From NCBI GenBank assembly GCA_945788625.1, contig CALZMQ010000005.1:44543-108542 (forward strand): DNA of 64,000 bases, given 5' to 3'. The notes under the pieces are model-generated. The model was not told the origin of the DNA. It saw only the letters and a program-made list of their open reading frames with translations, and ran no database searches. The position numbers and the translations under genes were made by a program. Positions 6,990-16,400 of this stretch are shown here, one piece after another (positions within the stretch are counted from its first letter, which is position 1; each line of letters begins with the position of its first letter). Source of the stretch: an uncultured Woeseiaceae bacterium (GTDB lineage Bacteria > Pseudomonadota > Gammaproteobacteria > Steroidobacterales > Woeseiaceae).

Positions 6990-8458
6990 TTCAGGTCTCC
7001 ATTGCCGTTGAAGGCATCGATCAGGCGGTCCCACTCGTCCACGACGTCCTGTGAAAACACTTCTCGCCAGAAATCCGTGTCCCAGAGCTGACGCAAATCG
7101 TCCGATGTGCGCCCTTGTTGCTCTACCCAGGTGAAATACTTGAAGTTGTGCAGGGCTTTGCGGTCCGCATAAGTCAGTTCGCGCACGTAGTCCGGACCGG
7201 TTCCATGCAAATAACGGCCGTAGTGCTGATCCGCAAGGTGTGAGCTGTACTCCCCATGTGTTGCCCGCATCTCCAGCAGCCGCGAAGAGTACAAGTCCAT
7301 GGAATCCGTAAGCGGCGTGAAGATTACGTCTCGCGAATCCATGTCGTAGTATCGAGCGGCCTTGATGCTCGCCACGAGATTGCAGATACCCGAAATACCA
7401 ATGTCTCCAAGCGACTGAATCGTCGACTCATCGATACCCTCTCGGGCAAGGCAAGCATGGCCTTCGTCTTCGTTGAAAAGACGCATGAGTTGCATCGTCT
7501 GTTCGTCGTCGACGGCCGCCACGAAGTCGGTATTGCGTACGTTGTGTATCCATGGAATGTGCTTGTCACCGATACCTTCGATGCGATGCTCGCCGAAACC
7601 GAATTGCAGCAAGGTCGGGCATTGCAGGGCTTCCGTGGCCACGACGCGAATGTCGGGGTGCTTTGTGCGGAGGTAGTCGCCGGCCGCGATTGTGCCCGCC
7701 GAACCGGTAGCACTCACATAGCCTGATAAGCGACGGCCATTTTCGAAGTGTGCCCGGAATATCTCGTCGACGATCGAGCCAGTCATCTGGTAATGCCAGA
7801 TGGCATTGCCGAATTCCTCGAACTGGTTGAAGATGACAATGCCATCGGCGCGTTCGCTACGCAGTTCCCAGCACTTGTCGTAGATTTCCTTGACGTTGGA
7901 TTCCGTACCGGGCGTCGCAATGATTTCGTCGGTGCCAATACGCTTGAGCCACTCGAAACGTTCGCGACTCATGCCTTCCGGCAGGATGGCGACGGCAGGG
8001 CAGGCCAGGAGTGCGCAATCGTAAGCGCCGCCGCGGCAATAGTTTCCGGTGGACGGCCAGACCGCCTTCTGGGTTGCCGGGTCGAACGTGCCGGTGACGA
8101 GGCGCGGGGCAAGACAACCGTAGGCGGCGCCTACCTTGTGCGCACCGGTCGGAAACCATTTACCGACGATACCGACGATGGTTGCGTCGACGCCGGTCAG
8201 AGCAGTCGGGAATTCGATCCAGTTTCCGTCTCCGAATCCGCCGCCGTGCTCGACCGCTTCGTTCTTCCAGGTGATTCTGAAGAGATTGGCCGGGTCGACG
8301 TCCCACAGGCCCACGTCGGCAAGCCGGGCCCTGATCGCGTCCGGCACCAACGACGGGTCCTTTTGCTGGGCGAACGTCGGCAGGACGATTTGCTGTGTGC
8401 GGGCGCGCTCGATATTTTTTCGCAGTACCTCTGTATTTATTTCGGGTATGAGGTTCAC
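6986..8458 (-). CDS. Cysteine-synthase-like PLP enzyme in the YgfK/YgeW operon
   Basis: This 490-residue fold-type II PLP enzyme has GAHKVGAAYG with candidate Schiff-base Lys108, the STGNYCRGGAY substrate loop, and SATGSAGTIAAGDYL as the phosphate-binding glycine loop. It occupies the place expected for a diaminopropionate ammonia-lyase (YgeX), but the sequence does not look like E. coli YgeX and is about 90 residues longer, so I do not use that symbol. It may do an equivalent beta-elimination on a C3 amino acid. GTG 8458 is chosen because CGGAGG lies six bases upstream and it overlaps the XdhD stop as GTGA. The open frame continues about 160 codons further upstream but is antisense-like there. 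Confidence 0.85.
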   Translation of the reverse strand: MNLIPEINTEVLRKNIERARTQQIVLPTFAQQKDPSLVPDAIRARLADVGLWDVDPANLFRITWKNEAVEHGGGFGDGNWIEFPTALTGVDATIVGIVGKWFPTGAHKVGAAYGCLAPRLVTGTFDPATQKAVWPSTGNYCRGGAYDCALLACPAVAILPEGMSRERFEWLKRIGTDEIIATPGTESNVKEIYDKCWELRSERADGIVIFNQFEEFGNAIWHYQMTGSIVDEIFRAHFENGRRLSGYVSATGSAGTIAAGDYLRTKHPDIRVVATEALQCPTLLQFGFGEHRIEGIGDKHIPWIHNVRNTDFVAAVDDEQTMQLMRLFNEDEGHACLAREGIDESTIQSLGDIGISGICNLVASIKAARYYDMDSRDVIFTPLTDSMDLYSSRLLEMRATHGEYSSHLADQHYGRYLHGTGPDYVRELTYADRKALHNFKYFTWVEQQGRTSDDLRQLWDTDFWREVFSQDVVDEWDRLIDAFNGNGDLK

Positions 8459-11235
8459 GGTTCGCCTCCGAATTGAATCGCCGGAATCGGCTTGCGGTCG
8501 CCCCATGCAAGTTCGAGATCCGCCGCAGAATCGTTCATCGCGCGCAGGAGTTCGTCCTGGTCGACCGGCAAGCTGCGCACGCGCACTCCGGTGGCGCGAT
8601 GGATCGCATTGGTAATGGCAGGGCTGGTCGGGATACTCGGTAACTCGCCCACACCTTTGGCGCCGAACGGCCCGGCGGCGGTGCCGTGCTCCACGATGTG
8701 GGAAACGATTTCCGGTGCGTGCGTTATGCTCGGAGCCTTGTAGCGCGCCATGACGTTCGTCCACGGGATGCCGTCTTCCTGAATATAGTGTTCGGTCAGC
8801 GCGTAGCCGATACACATAACGATTCCGCCTTCTATCTGCCCCTCCAGTGTCAGCGGGTTGATGGCGCGGCCGACGTCGTGCGCGGCGATGACCTTGCGCA
8901 CACTGACCTCGCCGGTTCGCAGGTCGATTTCGCACAAGGCGGCCTGCGCACAGAAACTGAACGCCACGTGCATGTCACCGCCTGTTCCGAGCGGCATGGT
9001 TTTCGGTGCCCAGTATTCGTGTCGCGCTTTGATTCTCGATCCGGGCGCGGCGGCCGCAAGCTGCCTCGCCACGTCTTTCGCCGCATGGCGAACGGCATTG
9101 CCGCTGACGTAGCTCTGCCTGCTTGCCGTCGTCGGACCGCCATCGGGACAATAGTCCGTGTCGCCGAGCAGGACGTTGATGCGCTGCGGCGCGATTTGCA
9201 GCTCTTCAGCTGCGCACGCGGCCAGGACGCCCGGCAATCCCTGGCCCATTTCCGCCGACGAAATCCGTACCTCGGCGCTCAGTTGCCCGTCCGACTCCGA
9301 CCAGGCCTCGACTTCCGCGGTCGCCTTGTCCGGTGCGCCGCCGCCCAGCCCGGTATTCTTGTAGCCCACGGCAACACCCCAGGCGAAGCGCCGATGGCCG
9401 TCATCCCAGGTCCACCGGAAATCGCCGCTGCGCATGTCCCCGTCGACCTTGTCTATACACTCCTTGAGGCCGACGCTCTCCCGCATGACCTGTCCCGTCG
9501 AGGTTTGGGAACCGATATCGAGCGCGTTCATGCGACGCAACTCGACAGTGTCGATTCCCAGTTGTTCGGCGAGCACATCCATATTGCTTTCCACGGCGAA
9601 ACAGCTCTGCGTTACGCCGAAGCCGCGAAAGGCGCCGCACGGTACGTTATTGGTATACACCGCGAAACAGTCGACTTTTGCATTGGCTATTTCATACGGA
9701 CCCGTAGCGTGCGTCGTTGCCCGAGTGAGCACCTTTTCACTGAGGCTGGCGTAGGCGCCCCCGTCCCCGTACAGGATCGCCTCGACGGCGGTGAGTTTGC
9801 CGTCGCGCGTTGCTCCGGTACGGATGCGAATGACCGTCGCGTGCCGCTTGGGGTGCACCATCAGGCTTTCCTGCCGCGAGTACAGCATCTTCACGGGTCG
9901 CTGGCAGGCTTCGGCGAGCAGGGCGACGTGAATCTGGCCGGCGATATCCTCCTTGCCGCCGAAGCCGCCCCCCATCAGCGTCGCCACGACCCGCACATCG
10001 TGGTCGGCAACGCCCAGGGTCGCGGCAGCCTGGTCGCGGTCGAGGTAGGGAATCTGGCTGCCGGCGTAGATGGTTGTCTTGTCGTGCTTCGCCGTTTCGC
10101 CGCGCACCGCGAGTTCGTCGCACTGGCCGCCGAACGCCGCCGGATCGTAACCTGCCGGTACGCCGATCGAACATTCCGGTTCCAGGAACAGGTGCTCCGC
10201 GGTTGGTGTCCGGTACGTACGGTCGACGATTACGTCGGCCTCGCCAAAGCCGGTGGTGACGTCGCCTTTCCTGACCTTGATGTGCTTCAACAGGTTGCCG
10301 TCGGGACGTTCCTCGTGCACCTGCGGTGCGTCGGAGTCCAGTGCTTCGATCGGGTCGGTCACGGCCGGCAGAGCATCGTAGTCGACCTTGACGAGTTCCA
10401 GGGCAGCCGCTGCGATCTCCTCGGAGTCCGCGGCCACAATTGCCACCGCGTCGCCGACATAGCGCACTTTATTGCCGCACAGGACCGGCCAGTCGACGCT
10501 GACGATGCCGTGCGCGTTGCGCCCCGGAATATCCTCGTGAGTCAGCACCGCATGAACGCCTTCGAGTTCCTTCGCGGCAGCCGTGTCGATGGAGCGGATT
10601 CGCGCATGCGCCACACCTGCTCGCTTCGTCCGGGCGACGAGCATGCCGGGAAACCGGTAGTCGTCCGTGAATCGAGCGCTGCCGGTGATCTTCGCGATTG
10701 CATTCGGATTGGGTAGGGCTTTGCCGACCGCGTGGCCGGCTTCGCGGGTCTTCGGGAGATACGGCGGTACTGCCTGGCCCGAGGCCTGCAGGATGGCATT
10801 GATTACGCTCTGGTAACCGGTACAACGGCAATACGAGTCTTTAAGTGCCGTCCTGATGTCGTCTTCGGTAACTGCTTCTCCTCCGGCACGATCCAGCAGT
10901 CCCTTTGCAGTCATGATGAGGCCGGGTGTGCAGATGCCGCACTGCACGGCGCCGTGATCGAGAAATGCCTGCTGCAACGCATGCAGGGAGCCGTTGTGTG
11001 AAAGGGCTTCGATCGTTTCGACCTGCGTGCCTTGCGCCTTGAACGCGGGATAGACACAACTGACGACGGCCGTACCGTTCACGAGCACCGTGCATATGCC
11101 GCACTCGGCTTCGTTGCAACCGATCTTCGTGCCGGTCAGGTTCAGGTCCTGGCGCAGCACTTCGGAGAGATAACGCGATTCCGGCACATCGATATCGACC
11201 GGCCGGCCATTGACGGTCATCGTGAGCCGGCTCAC
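8455..11235 (-). CDS. xdhD: XdhD-type fused 2Fe-2S/molybdopterin xanthine-dehydrogenase-family subunit
   Basis: This 926-residue fusion joins the small iron-sulfur and the large molybdenum subunits of a xanthine dehydrogenase-family hydroxylase. Residues 1-155 hold two 2Fe-2S sites: CNEAECGICTVLVNG plus a following Cys, then QCGICTPG and CRCTG. The rest is the Moco domain, with MGGGFGGKED, AFRGFG and, near the C-terminus, KGVGELPS carrying the catalytic Glu. Fusion and length match E. coli XdhD (about 956 residues) rather than split XdhA/XdhC. The likely reaction is hydroxylation or dehydroxylation of a purine or similar heterocycle. The start is GTG 11235, overlapping the YgfM-type stop as GTGA; ATG 11220 is an alternative. 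Confidence 0.92.
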   Translation of the reverse strand: MSRLTMTVNGRPVDIDVPESRYLSEVLRQDLNLTGTKIGCNEAECGICTVLVNGTAVVSCVYPAFKAQGTQVETIEALSHNGSLHALQQAFLDHGAVQCGICTPGLIMTAKGLLDRAGGEAVTEDDIRTALKDSYCRCTGYQSVINAILQASGQAVPPYLPKTREAGHAVGKALPNPNAIAKITGSARFTDDYRFPGMLVARTKRAGVAHARIRSIDTAAAKELEGVHAVLTHEDIPGRNAHGIVSVDWPVLCGNKVRYVGDAVAIVAADSEEIAAAALELVKVDYDALPAVTDPIEALDSDAPQVHEERPDGNLLKHIKVRKGDVTTGFGEADVIVDRTYRTPTAEHLFLEPECSIGVPAGYDPAAFGGQCDELAVRGETAKHDKTTIYAGSQIPYLDRDQAAATLGVADHDVRVVATLMGGGFGGKEDIAGQIHVALLAEACQRPVKMLYSRQESLMVHPKRHATVIRIRTGATRDGKLTAVEAILYGDGGAYASLSEKVLTRATTHATGPYEIANAKVDCFAVYTNNVPCGAFRGFGVTQSCFAVESNMDVLAEQLGIDTVELRRMNALDIGSQTSTGQVMRESVGLKECIDKVDGDMRSGDFRWTWDDGHRRFAWGVAVGYKNTGLGGGAPDKATAEVEAWSESDGQLSAEVRISSAEMGQGLPGVLAACAAEELQIAPQRINVLLGDTDYCPDGGPTTASRQSYVSGNAVRHAAKDVARQLAAAAPGSRIKARHEYWAPKTMPLGTGGDMHVAFSFCAQAALCEIDLRTGEVSVRKVIAAHDVGRAINPLTLEGQIEGGIVMCIGYALTEHYIQEDGIPWTNVMARYKAPSITHAPEIVSHIVEHGTAAGPFGAKGVGELPSIPTSPAITNAIHRATGVRVRSLPVDQDELLRAMNDSAADLELAWGDRKPIPAIQFGGEP

Positions 11236-12119
11236 CGCGCCGCTCCTGCGCGCTGCGCGGCCCGAATCAGGATCATCGGCAGATACGTCCGGATCATGGC
11301 TTTGCGATACTCCTCCGTCGCCCGGTACTTGCTGGTACGCAGCGTAACGTTGTCGAGCGCCACCTCGGCGGCGTTTGCAAACTGCGCGGCCGATGCGGGT
11401 TCGCCGAGCAGCGCTGCGATTACCGGCTCCGCGAACCAGGGTACCGGTCCGACCGGGCCCATGCCGATTCCGGCTGCGCCGACTGTATTGTCTTCATCGA
11501 GCCGCAGGCGCACGGCCATGGATATAATTGGCAGGCACAGACCCTGCGGGCGCATCACGCGATGAAACGCCGAACCTTCGCTTCGGCCTGTCGGCTTGAA
11601 TCGCAAGCGCGTAAGTACTTCCTGTTGTCGATCGATGACGCTCTTGCCGGGGCCGAGAAACGTGTCTTTTGCGGGCATCCAGCGCGTGCCACCGCGTGCG
11701 GCAATTTCGACTTCCCCGCCCAGGGCGAGCAAGCCTATCGTTCCGTCCCCGGCGGGCAGCGCATGCGCCACGTTGCCGGCCAGCGTACCGGTGTTGCGGA
11801 CCTGGGGTCCGCCGATGACGCCGCAGCTTTCTGCGAGGCAGGTACCGTGACGGATGATCCGGCTGTCGTTGACGATCATCGTGTGCGTGACGCCACAGCC
11901 GATCACGATGTAATTGTCGTCCTGGCTGATGCTGTCCAGGCCTTTGATACGGGATGCGTCCACCATGGCTTCGAACGGCCGGCGCAAGCCACGCCGTGTT
12001 TCCACGAGCAGGTCCGTGCCACCGCCGATAACGCGCGCGCTGCCGCCGTAGCGCTGCAACAAGGCAAGTGCTTCGTCCACCGTCGCCGGCGTATGGTAGT
12101 TGCTCCAAGATCTCGTCAA
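11232..12119 (-). CDS. ygfM: YgfM-type FAD-binding subunit of molybdenum hydroxylase
   Basis: This 295-residue protein matches the FAD subunit of the xanthine dehydrogenase/CO dehydrogenase family (XdhB/CoxM/YgfM). The N-terminal YHTPATVDEALALL is followed by ARVIGGGTDLLVETRRG, the FAD pyrophosphate loop. GGPQVRNTGTLAGNVAHA is the second FAD-binding segment, and the C-terminal domain is typical. It probably carries electrons from the XdhD 2Fe-2S centres to a pyridine nucleotide or another acceptor. The start appears to be TTG 12119 with AAGG about eight bases upstream; the only nearby ATG, upstream, hits a stop within six codons. The gene follows ssnA by 24 bp and its stop overlaps the XdhD start. 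Confidence 0.9.
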   Translation of the reverse strand: MTRSWSNYHTPATVDEALALLQRYGGSARVIGGGTDLLVETRRGLRRPFEAMVDASRIKGLDSISQDDNYIVIGCGVTHTMIVNDSRIIRHGTCLAESCGVIGGPQVRNTGTLAGNVAHALPAGDGTIGLLALGGEVEIAARGGTRWMPAKDTFLGPGKSVIDRQQEVLTRLRFKPTGRSEGSAFHRVMRPQGLCLPIISMAVRLRLDEDNTVGAAGIGMGPVGPVPWFAEPVIAALLGEPASAAQFANAAEVALDNVTLRTSKYRATEEYRKAMIRTYLPMILIRAAQRAGAAR

Positions 12120-12143
12120 AAAGTTACCTTTTTCATATACTTA

Positions 12144-13466
12144 CTAATGAATTCTCGCCCAAATTCTGGGTGCACGTTCACCGCATCGCGCCCGAATCGC
12201 CTCTTCGTCAAGGTGTGGCAGGCTGCCGTCCTCGACGATCACGCGGCCGCGCGCGATCGTTGTGCGGACGCGAGCAAAGCTCAGTCCGAAAAGCAGGTGC
12301 CCGTAGAACGTCCCGGCGTCCAGCGGTGTAAACGGAACATAGTCGGGGATGACGATGTCTGCGAGTTGCCCGGTCGCCAGTGCGCCACGAGGTTCGCGAA
12401 ACAGGCGATTGCAAATACGCCGGTTGTTCTTCAGCAGTATCTCGCAGGCCTCCCCGAATGCCACCGTCGGATCGCGGTGGTAGGTTCGCTGGTGCAGGTA
12501 CATGGCGCGCGCCTGCGAGATCAGGTGCGACGACATGCCATCGGTGCCAACACCGACCGTTACACCGTGTTTCAGCATGTCCAGAACAGGCGCCACGCTC
12601 AGCCCGTTGTTCATATTGGACTCCGGTGCATTGACGAGCATGGAATCCGTTGAGCGCAACAAGTCGAGTTCCCGGGAACCGAAGTGAACGCCGTGCACGA
12701 AAATCGTCCTCGGGCCGGGAATAGCGAAATCGAGAAAGCGGTCCATAATTCGCCGCCCGTAGCGTTCCATGGTGACTTTCACGTCGATCTCGTCTTCCGC
12801 CGCATGGACGTGGAATCCCGCGTCCAGTGAGTTACCGATGTCGGCGCAACGATCGAGCGTTCTCGTGCCCAGCGTCATCAGCGCATGCAGGCCGAACATC
12901 GCGGCCATCTGCTCGTCCTCCGCCGCATGGCATTTTCGTATGTAGCGCTCGTTCTCCTCTATGCCTTCACCCTCGCGATTGCGGTCGGAAACCTCGTAGC
13001 ACAGGCAGCCGCTCAGGCCTACGTCCCTGAATGCCCGTTCGACCTGGTCCAGGCTGCCGTCACAGCAGGAAGGCGAGGCGTGGTGATCGATGATCGTCGT
13101 GCACCCTGCGCGCGCAGCATGCATCACCGCGAGCAATGCCGAGTAATAGACGTCTTCCGAGTCCAGGGCCGCATCGAGCTTCCACCACAGGTTTCTGAGG
13201 GTCTCTTCGAAGTTTCGCGCCGGTGCACCGGGTGGCGTGAAGCCTCGCGCAAATGTCGAGTACAGATGATGGTGGGCATTGATCAGCCCCGGCATGACCA
13301 GGCTGCCGCGTGCATCGATGACGCGATCGGCTTCGTACGTGTCCGGCGGGAAGTCGCCGACGTCCGCAATTCGATGGCCATCGATGAAAACGCTGCCGTT
13401 CTCGATGAAGCGGTCGTTTTCGTCGAGTGTGACCAGGTGTCCGTTGGTAATTAGCAGCGAGCTCAT
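12144..13466 (-). CDS. ssnA: SsnA-family aminohydrolase (chlorohydrolase/guanine deaminase superfamily)
   Basis: This 440-residue protein is an amidohydrolase-superfamily metalloenzyme. INAHHHLYST near residue 60 supplies the HxH metal ligands, HAAEDEIDV and VHGVHFG add His ligands, and VGVGTDGMSS holds the catalytic metal-binding Asp. Family members deaminate or ring-open purines, pyrimidines and triazines; SsnA itself lacks a firmly assigned substrate. It lies between YgfK and YgfM-type genes exactly as in E. coli (ygfK-ssnA-ygfM-xdhD). ATG 13466 is chosen because it falls 1 bp after the YgfK stop with GAGGA upstream; a longer open frame exists but overlaps the ygfK coding sequence. Confidence 0.92.
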   Translation of the reverse strand: MSSLLITNGHLVTLDENDRFIENGSVFIDGHRIADVGDFPPDTYEADRVIDARGSLVMPGLINAHHHLYSTFARGFTPPGAPARNFEETLRNLWWKLDAALDSEDVYYSALLAVMHAARAGCTTIIDHHASPSCCDGSLDQVERAFRDVGLSGCLCYEVSDRNREGEGIEENERYIRKCHAAEDEQMAAMFGLHALMTLGTRTLDRCADIGNSLDAGFHVHAAEDEIDVKVTMERYGRRIMDRFLDFAIPGPRTIFVHGVHFGSRELDLLRSTDSMLVNAPESNMNNGLSVAPVLDMLKHGVTVGVGTDGMSSHLISQARAMYLHQRTYHRDPTVAFGEACEILLKNNRRICNRLFREPRGALATGQLADIVIPDYVPFTPLDAGTFYGHLLFGLSFARVRTTIARGRVIVEDGSLPHLDEEAIRARCGERAPRIWARIH

Positions 13467-13467
13467 G

Positions 13468-16400
13468 TCATTCCTCGTATCCCGGGTGCCCGATCTTGCC
13501 CATCGACGATTCGTCGTCGCGCCTTGCGAAGGGCAGGAAAGGCATCGACCGACGCAGGCCGTCGAGTAGCACGAACATGTCAGCGCACATCCTGAGCGAA
13601 AGGCTATCCGCGGCGTCCGCGGCGGCCTCGGCATGCCCGACTTCGAACGAAGACGAATCCAGTCGTGCCTTGAAGGCGGGCCCGATATAGTCCAGGTCGC
13701 CGTTCAATTCGATACGATGCGTCGCACCGCTGTACCGTGCGTCCATCGCCCATCGATCCTCGTTACGAAAGATCCTGTAGGCATTGTCCGTTTGTTGTTC
13801 GAATTCCCGATGGTCTATGAATAATCGGGGTTTGTCGCGAAACGGCCGTCCCGACGTCGGGCAGAACGTCGTGCAATTACCGCATTCGTTGCAAAGGTCG
13901 CCGAGAACGGCAACTTGGTAGGGCTGCGCCACGCGGTAGGTATCGCCGTAGTCGACGCGGGTTTCGCCGTCGACGACGTGCAATTCCGGCAAACGAACTG
14001 CAAACGCCGCGGTTTCATACGTCAGCAGCGCGAGATTCGGGCAAACACCCACACAAATGCTGCAATAGGCGTCGCAATCGATGCAACGCTTCGCCTCTGC
14101 TCGCGCCTGCGCCTCGGAATAAGTGAGTACGACCTCGTTGAAATTCCTGCGTTCATCGGGCCTCGTCCACGGTGCGTGGATGCGTCGCTCACGGTGGCTT
14201 CGTCTGCGTGTCAGTGCCCTCGTATCACAAGAGGCGAGTCCGGTCGGCGCGCCGCCCGAATTGCTGCGCCCCACAATGTGGTCGGCAATCGCCTTGCCCG
14301 CGGCTGCAGCCCTGACTATCGACGCTGGTCCTTCGTTTGCGACGTCGCCACCGGCATAGACGCCTCGCATCGATGTCTCGAACGTCACGGGGTCGGCATC
14401 GATGTAGCCCGCGTCATTGACTTTGATCCTGTCGTCGTCGAAAAAATCGAGGTTGGCCTGCTGGCTGATCGCGAGGATCAGCGTATCGAGCGGTACTTCG
14501 AAGTTGGAATCGGGAACCTCGTGCGGAATTTTGCGGCCGCCGGCATCGCGATCGCCGGCGAAGCGTGTTCGGCGGCAGACCAGCGCCTTGAGCTTCCCGT
14601 GCTCCACGACCAGGCGCTGAGGCTTACAGAGTTCGAGAATCTCGATTCCCTCCTCGACGAGTTGCGCTAATTCTTCCTCGTCCGCCGGCATCTCGTCGAT
14701 TGTGCGGCGATAGATCAACGAGACCTTGCTGTCGCTCTGGCCGGCGTTCTGGCGCCAGGCCACGCGCGCACAGTCCATGGCGGTATCGCCGGCGCCAATG
14801 ACGCCAACGCGCTTGCCGATATCGAGCGCGCGATTCTCGCGTGACAGGCGCAGGAACTTCAGTGCATCCACGACACCGTCGCAGTCTTCGCCCTCCATGC
14901 GCAGCGTCTTGCCGCGCTGCGCTCCGACCATGATTGCTACCTGCGTAAAACCGTCATTGCGCAGCGTCGAAAGACGAATATCGCGACCAAGCCGGACGTT
15001 GTAATGCAACCTGACTCCGAGCTTGTCCAGCAATTCGAAATCCTTGTCGAATACCGCCTGCGGCAATCGGTATTCGGGAACCGCGCCGCCAACCATGCCG
15101 CCAGCATAGGAATGCTGCTCGAATACCTCCACGGCAATGCCCTCGCGTGCGAGTTCGATGGCCGCTGCGATTCCTCCTGGTCCGGCGCCGATGACCGCTA
15201 CTTTGCGGCCGTTGCCGGAATTCGCTGGACTCGCCTCAACGTTTGGCACGCGATCCGTGATGAAACGCTTGATGTCACGAATGGCGAGCGGTTCGTCGAG
15301 ATGCGTGCGCACGCAGGCCTGTTCGCACAAATGGTCGCAGGCACGGCCGAGCACGCAGGGAATCGGGTTGTCGCGCCGGACGATTCGATCGGCCTTCGCA
15401 TAGTCGCCGGCCTGCACGGCGCGCATGTACTGCGGGACCTGCTGGTCGAGCGGGCATTCGTCGATACACGGCGCCTTGACGCAGTCGAACGGGCCGAGTT
15501 CGCGCGTTGTTTTCGTGCGCGATTTATCGAACCTGTCTTTCATGTTGTCGGGATCGCAGCGTACACGTTCCGCATACCGGCGAAGATTGTGCCGGGCAGC
15601 AGCAGGCACGTCGGTGCCGGTACCGTTCGCGGAGCGCAGGATGAATTCGTCAATGCTGGCAGCGCCGAATGTCTCGAATGCCGCATCGACGGATTCGACA
15701 TAGTCGAGCAATCGCATGTACCCACCTGTCTTGAGGAGGTCGGAACAAACCGTAACAGTCTGCATGCCGGCTGCGAGCAGTTCGGCCGCATTGAAACAGC
15801 TTGCGCCGGCCGAGAACGACATCGGCAGGCCGCCATCGAATTCAATCGCGAGTCTATTCGCGAGGTTCACGGTGACGGCGTGCAGCGGGCGCCCGGAAAG
15901 GTACATTGTTTTCTCGGATGCATCGAAGACCTCGCCGACGTTGTCCACTTCCAGGGTGTTCGTGAGCTTGACGCCAAACGTCAATCCACATTCCCCGGCC
16001 GTGGCCTGCAGGTTGCGCAGCATCGGAACGGCATCGGCGTATTTCAGGTCGTGTTCGAATGCCGCGTCGGGCACAGCGATATCCGTGAATCGCAGTTCTT
16101 CATTGATGAGTTTTCGCACACGCTCCGGGCCCAGCAAGGTCGGATTGCACTTGACCAATGTATGTAGACCGCGCGATTGCAGGAGGTACGAGCTGATACT
16201 CTCGACTTCTCCGGGTGGGCAGCCATGCATCGTGGAAAGCGTCACGTTGTCGGAAATGCGGTCCGGTATGTGTATATCGCGAACTTCCGGACAATAGCGG
16301 GCAACCTGTTCGACGACGGACTGCTTGTACGCGGAGCAGTCCTGCACCTGGTCCAGAAACCACTGCATGTTCGGTCGCCGGATGCCTTCGAGGTCGTAAC

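Noticed and set aside
6986..8458. Calling this gene ygeX (diaminopropionate ammonia-lyase)
   Set aside because: Position in the operon fits, but the sequence and length do not match E. coli YgeX as I recall it.
8459..8935. N-terminal extension of the cysteine-synthase-like enzyme
   Set aside because: The extension overlaps xdhD coding sequence in another frame, is Arg-rich, and GTG 8458 has a good RBS and a GTGA overlap.
8686..10716. 676-codon plus-strand open frame across the XdhD-type gene
   Set aside because: It is antisense to a gene with clear iron-sulfur and molybdopterin motifs, and its product has no domain signature.
15004..16167. 387-codon plus-strand frame inside ygfK
   Set aside because: It is antisense to ygfK and lacks any recognisable motif or RBS.
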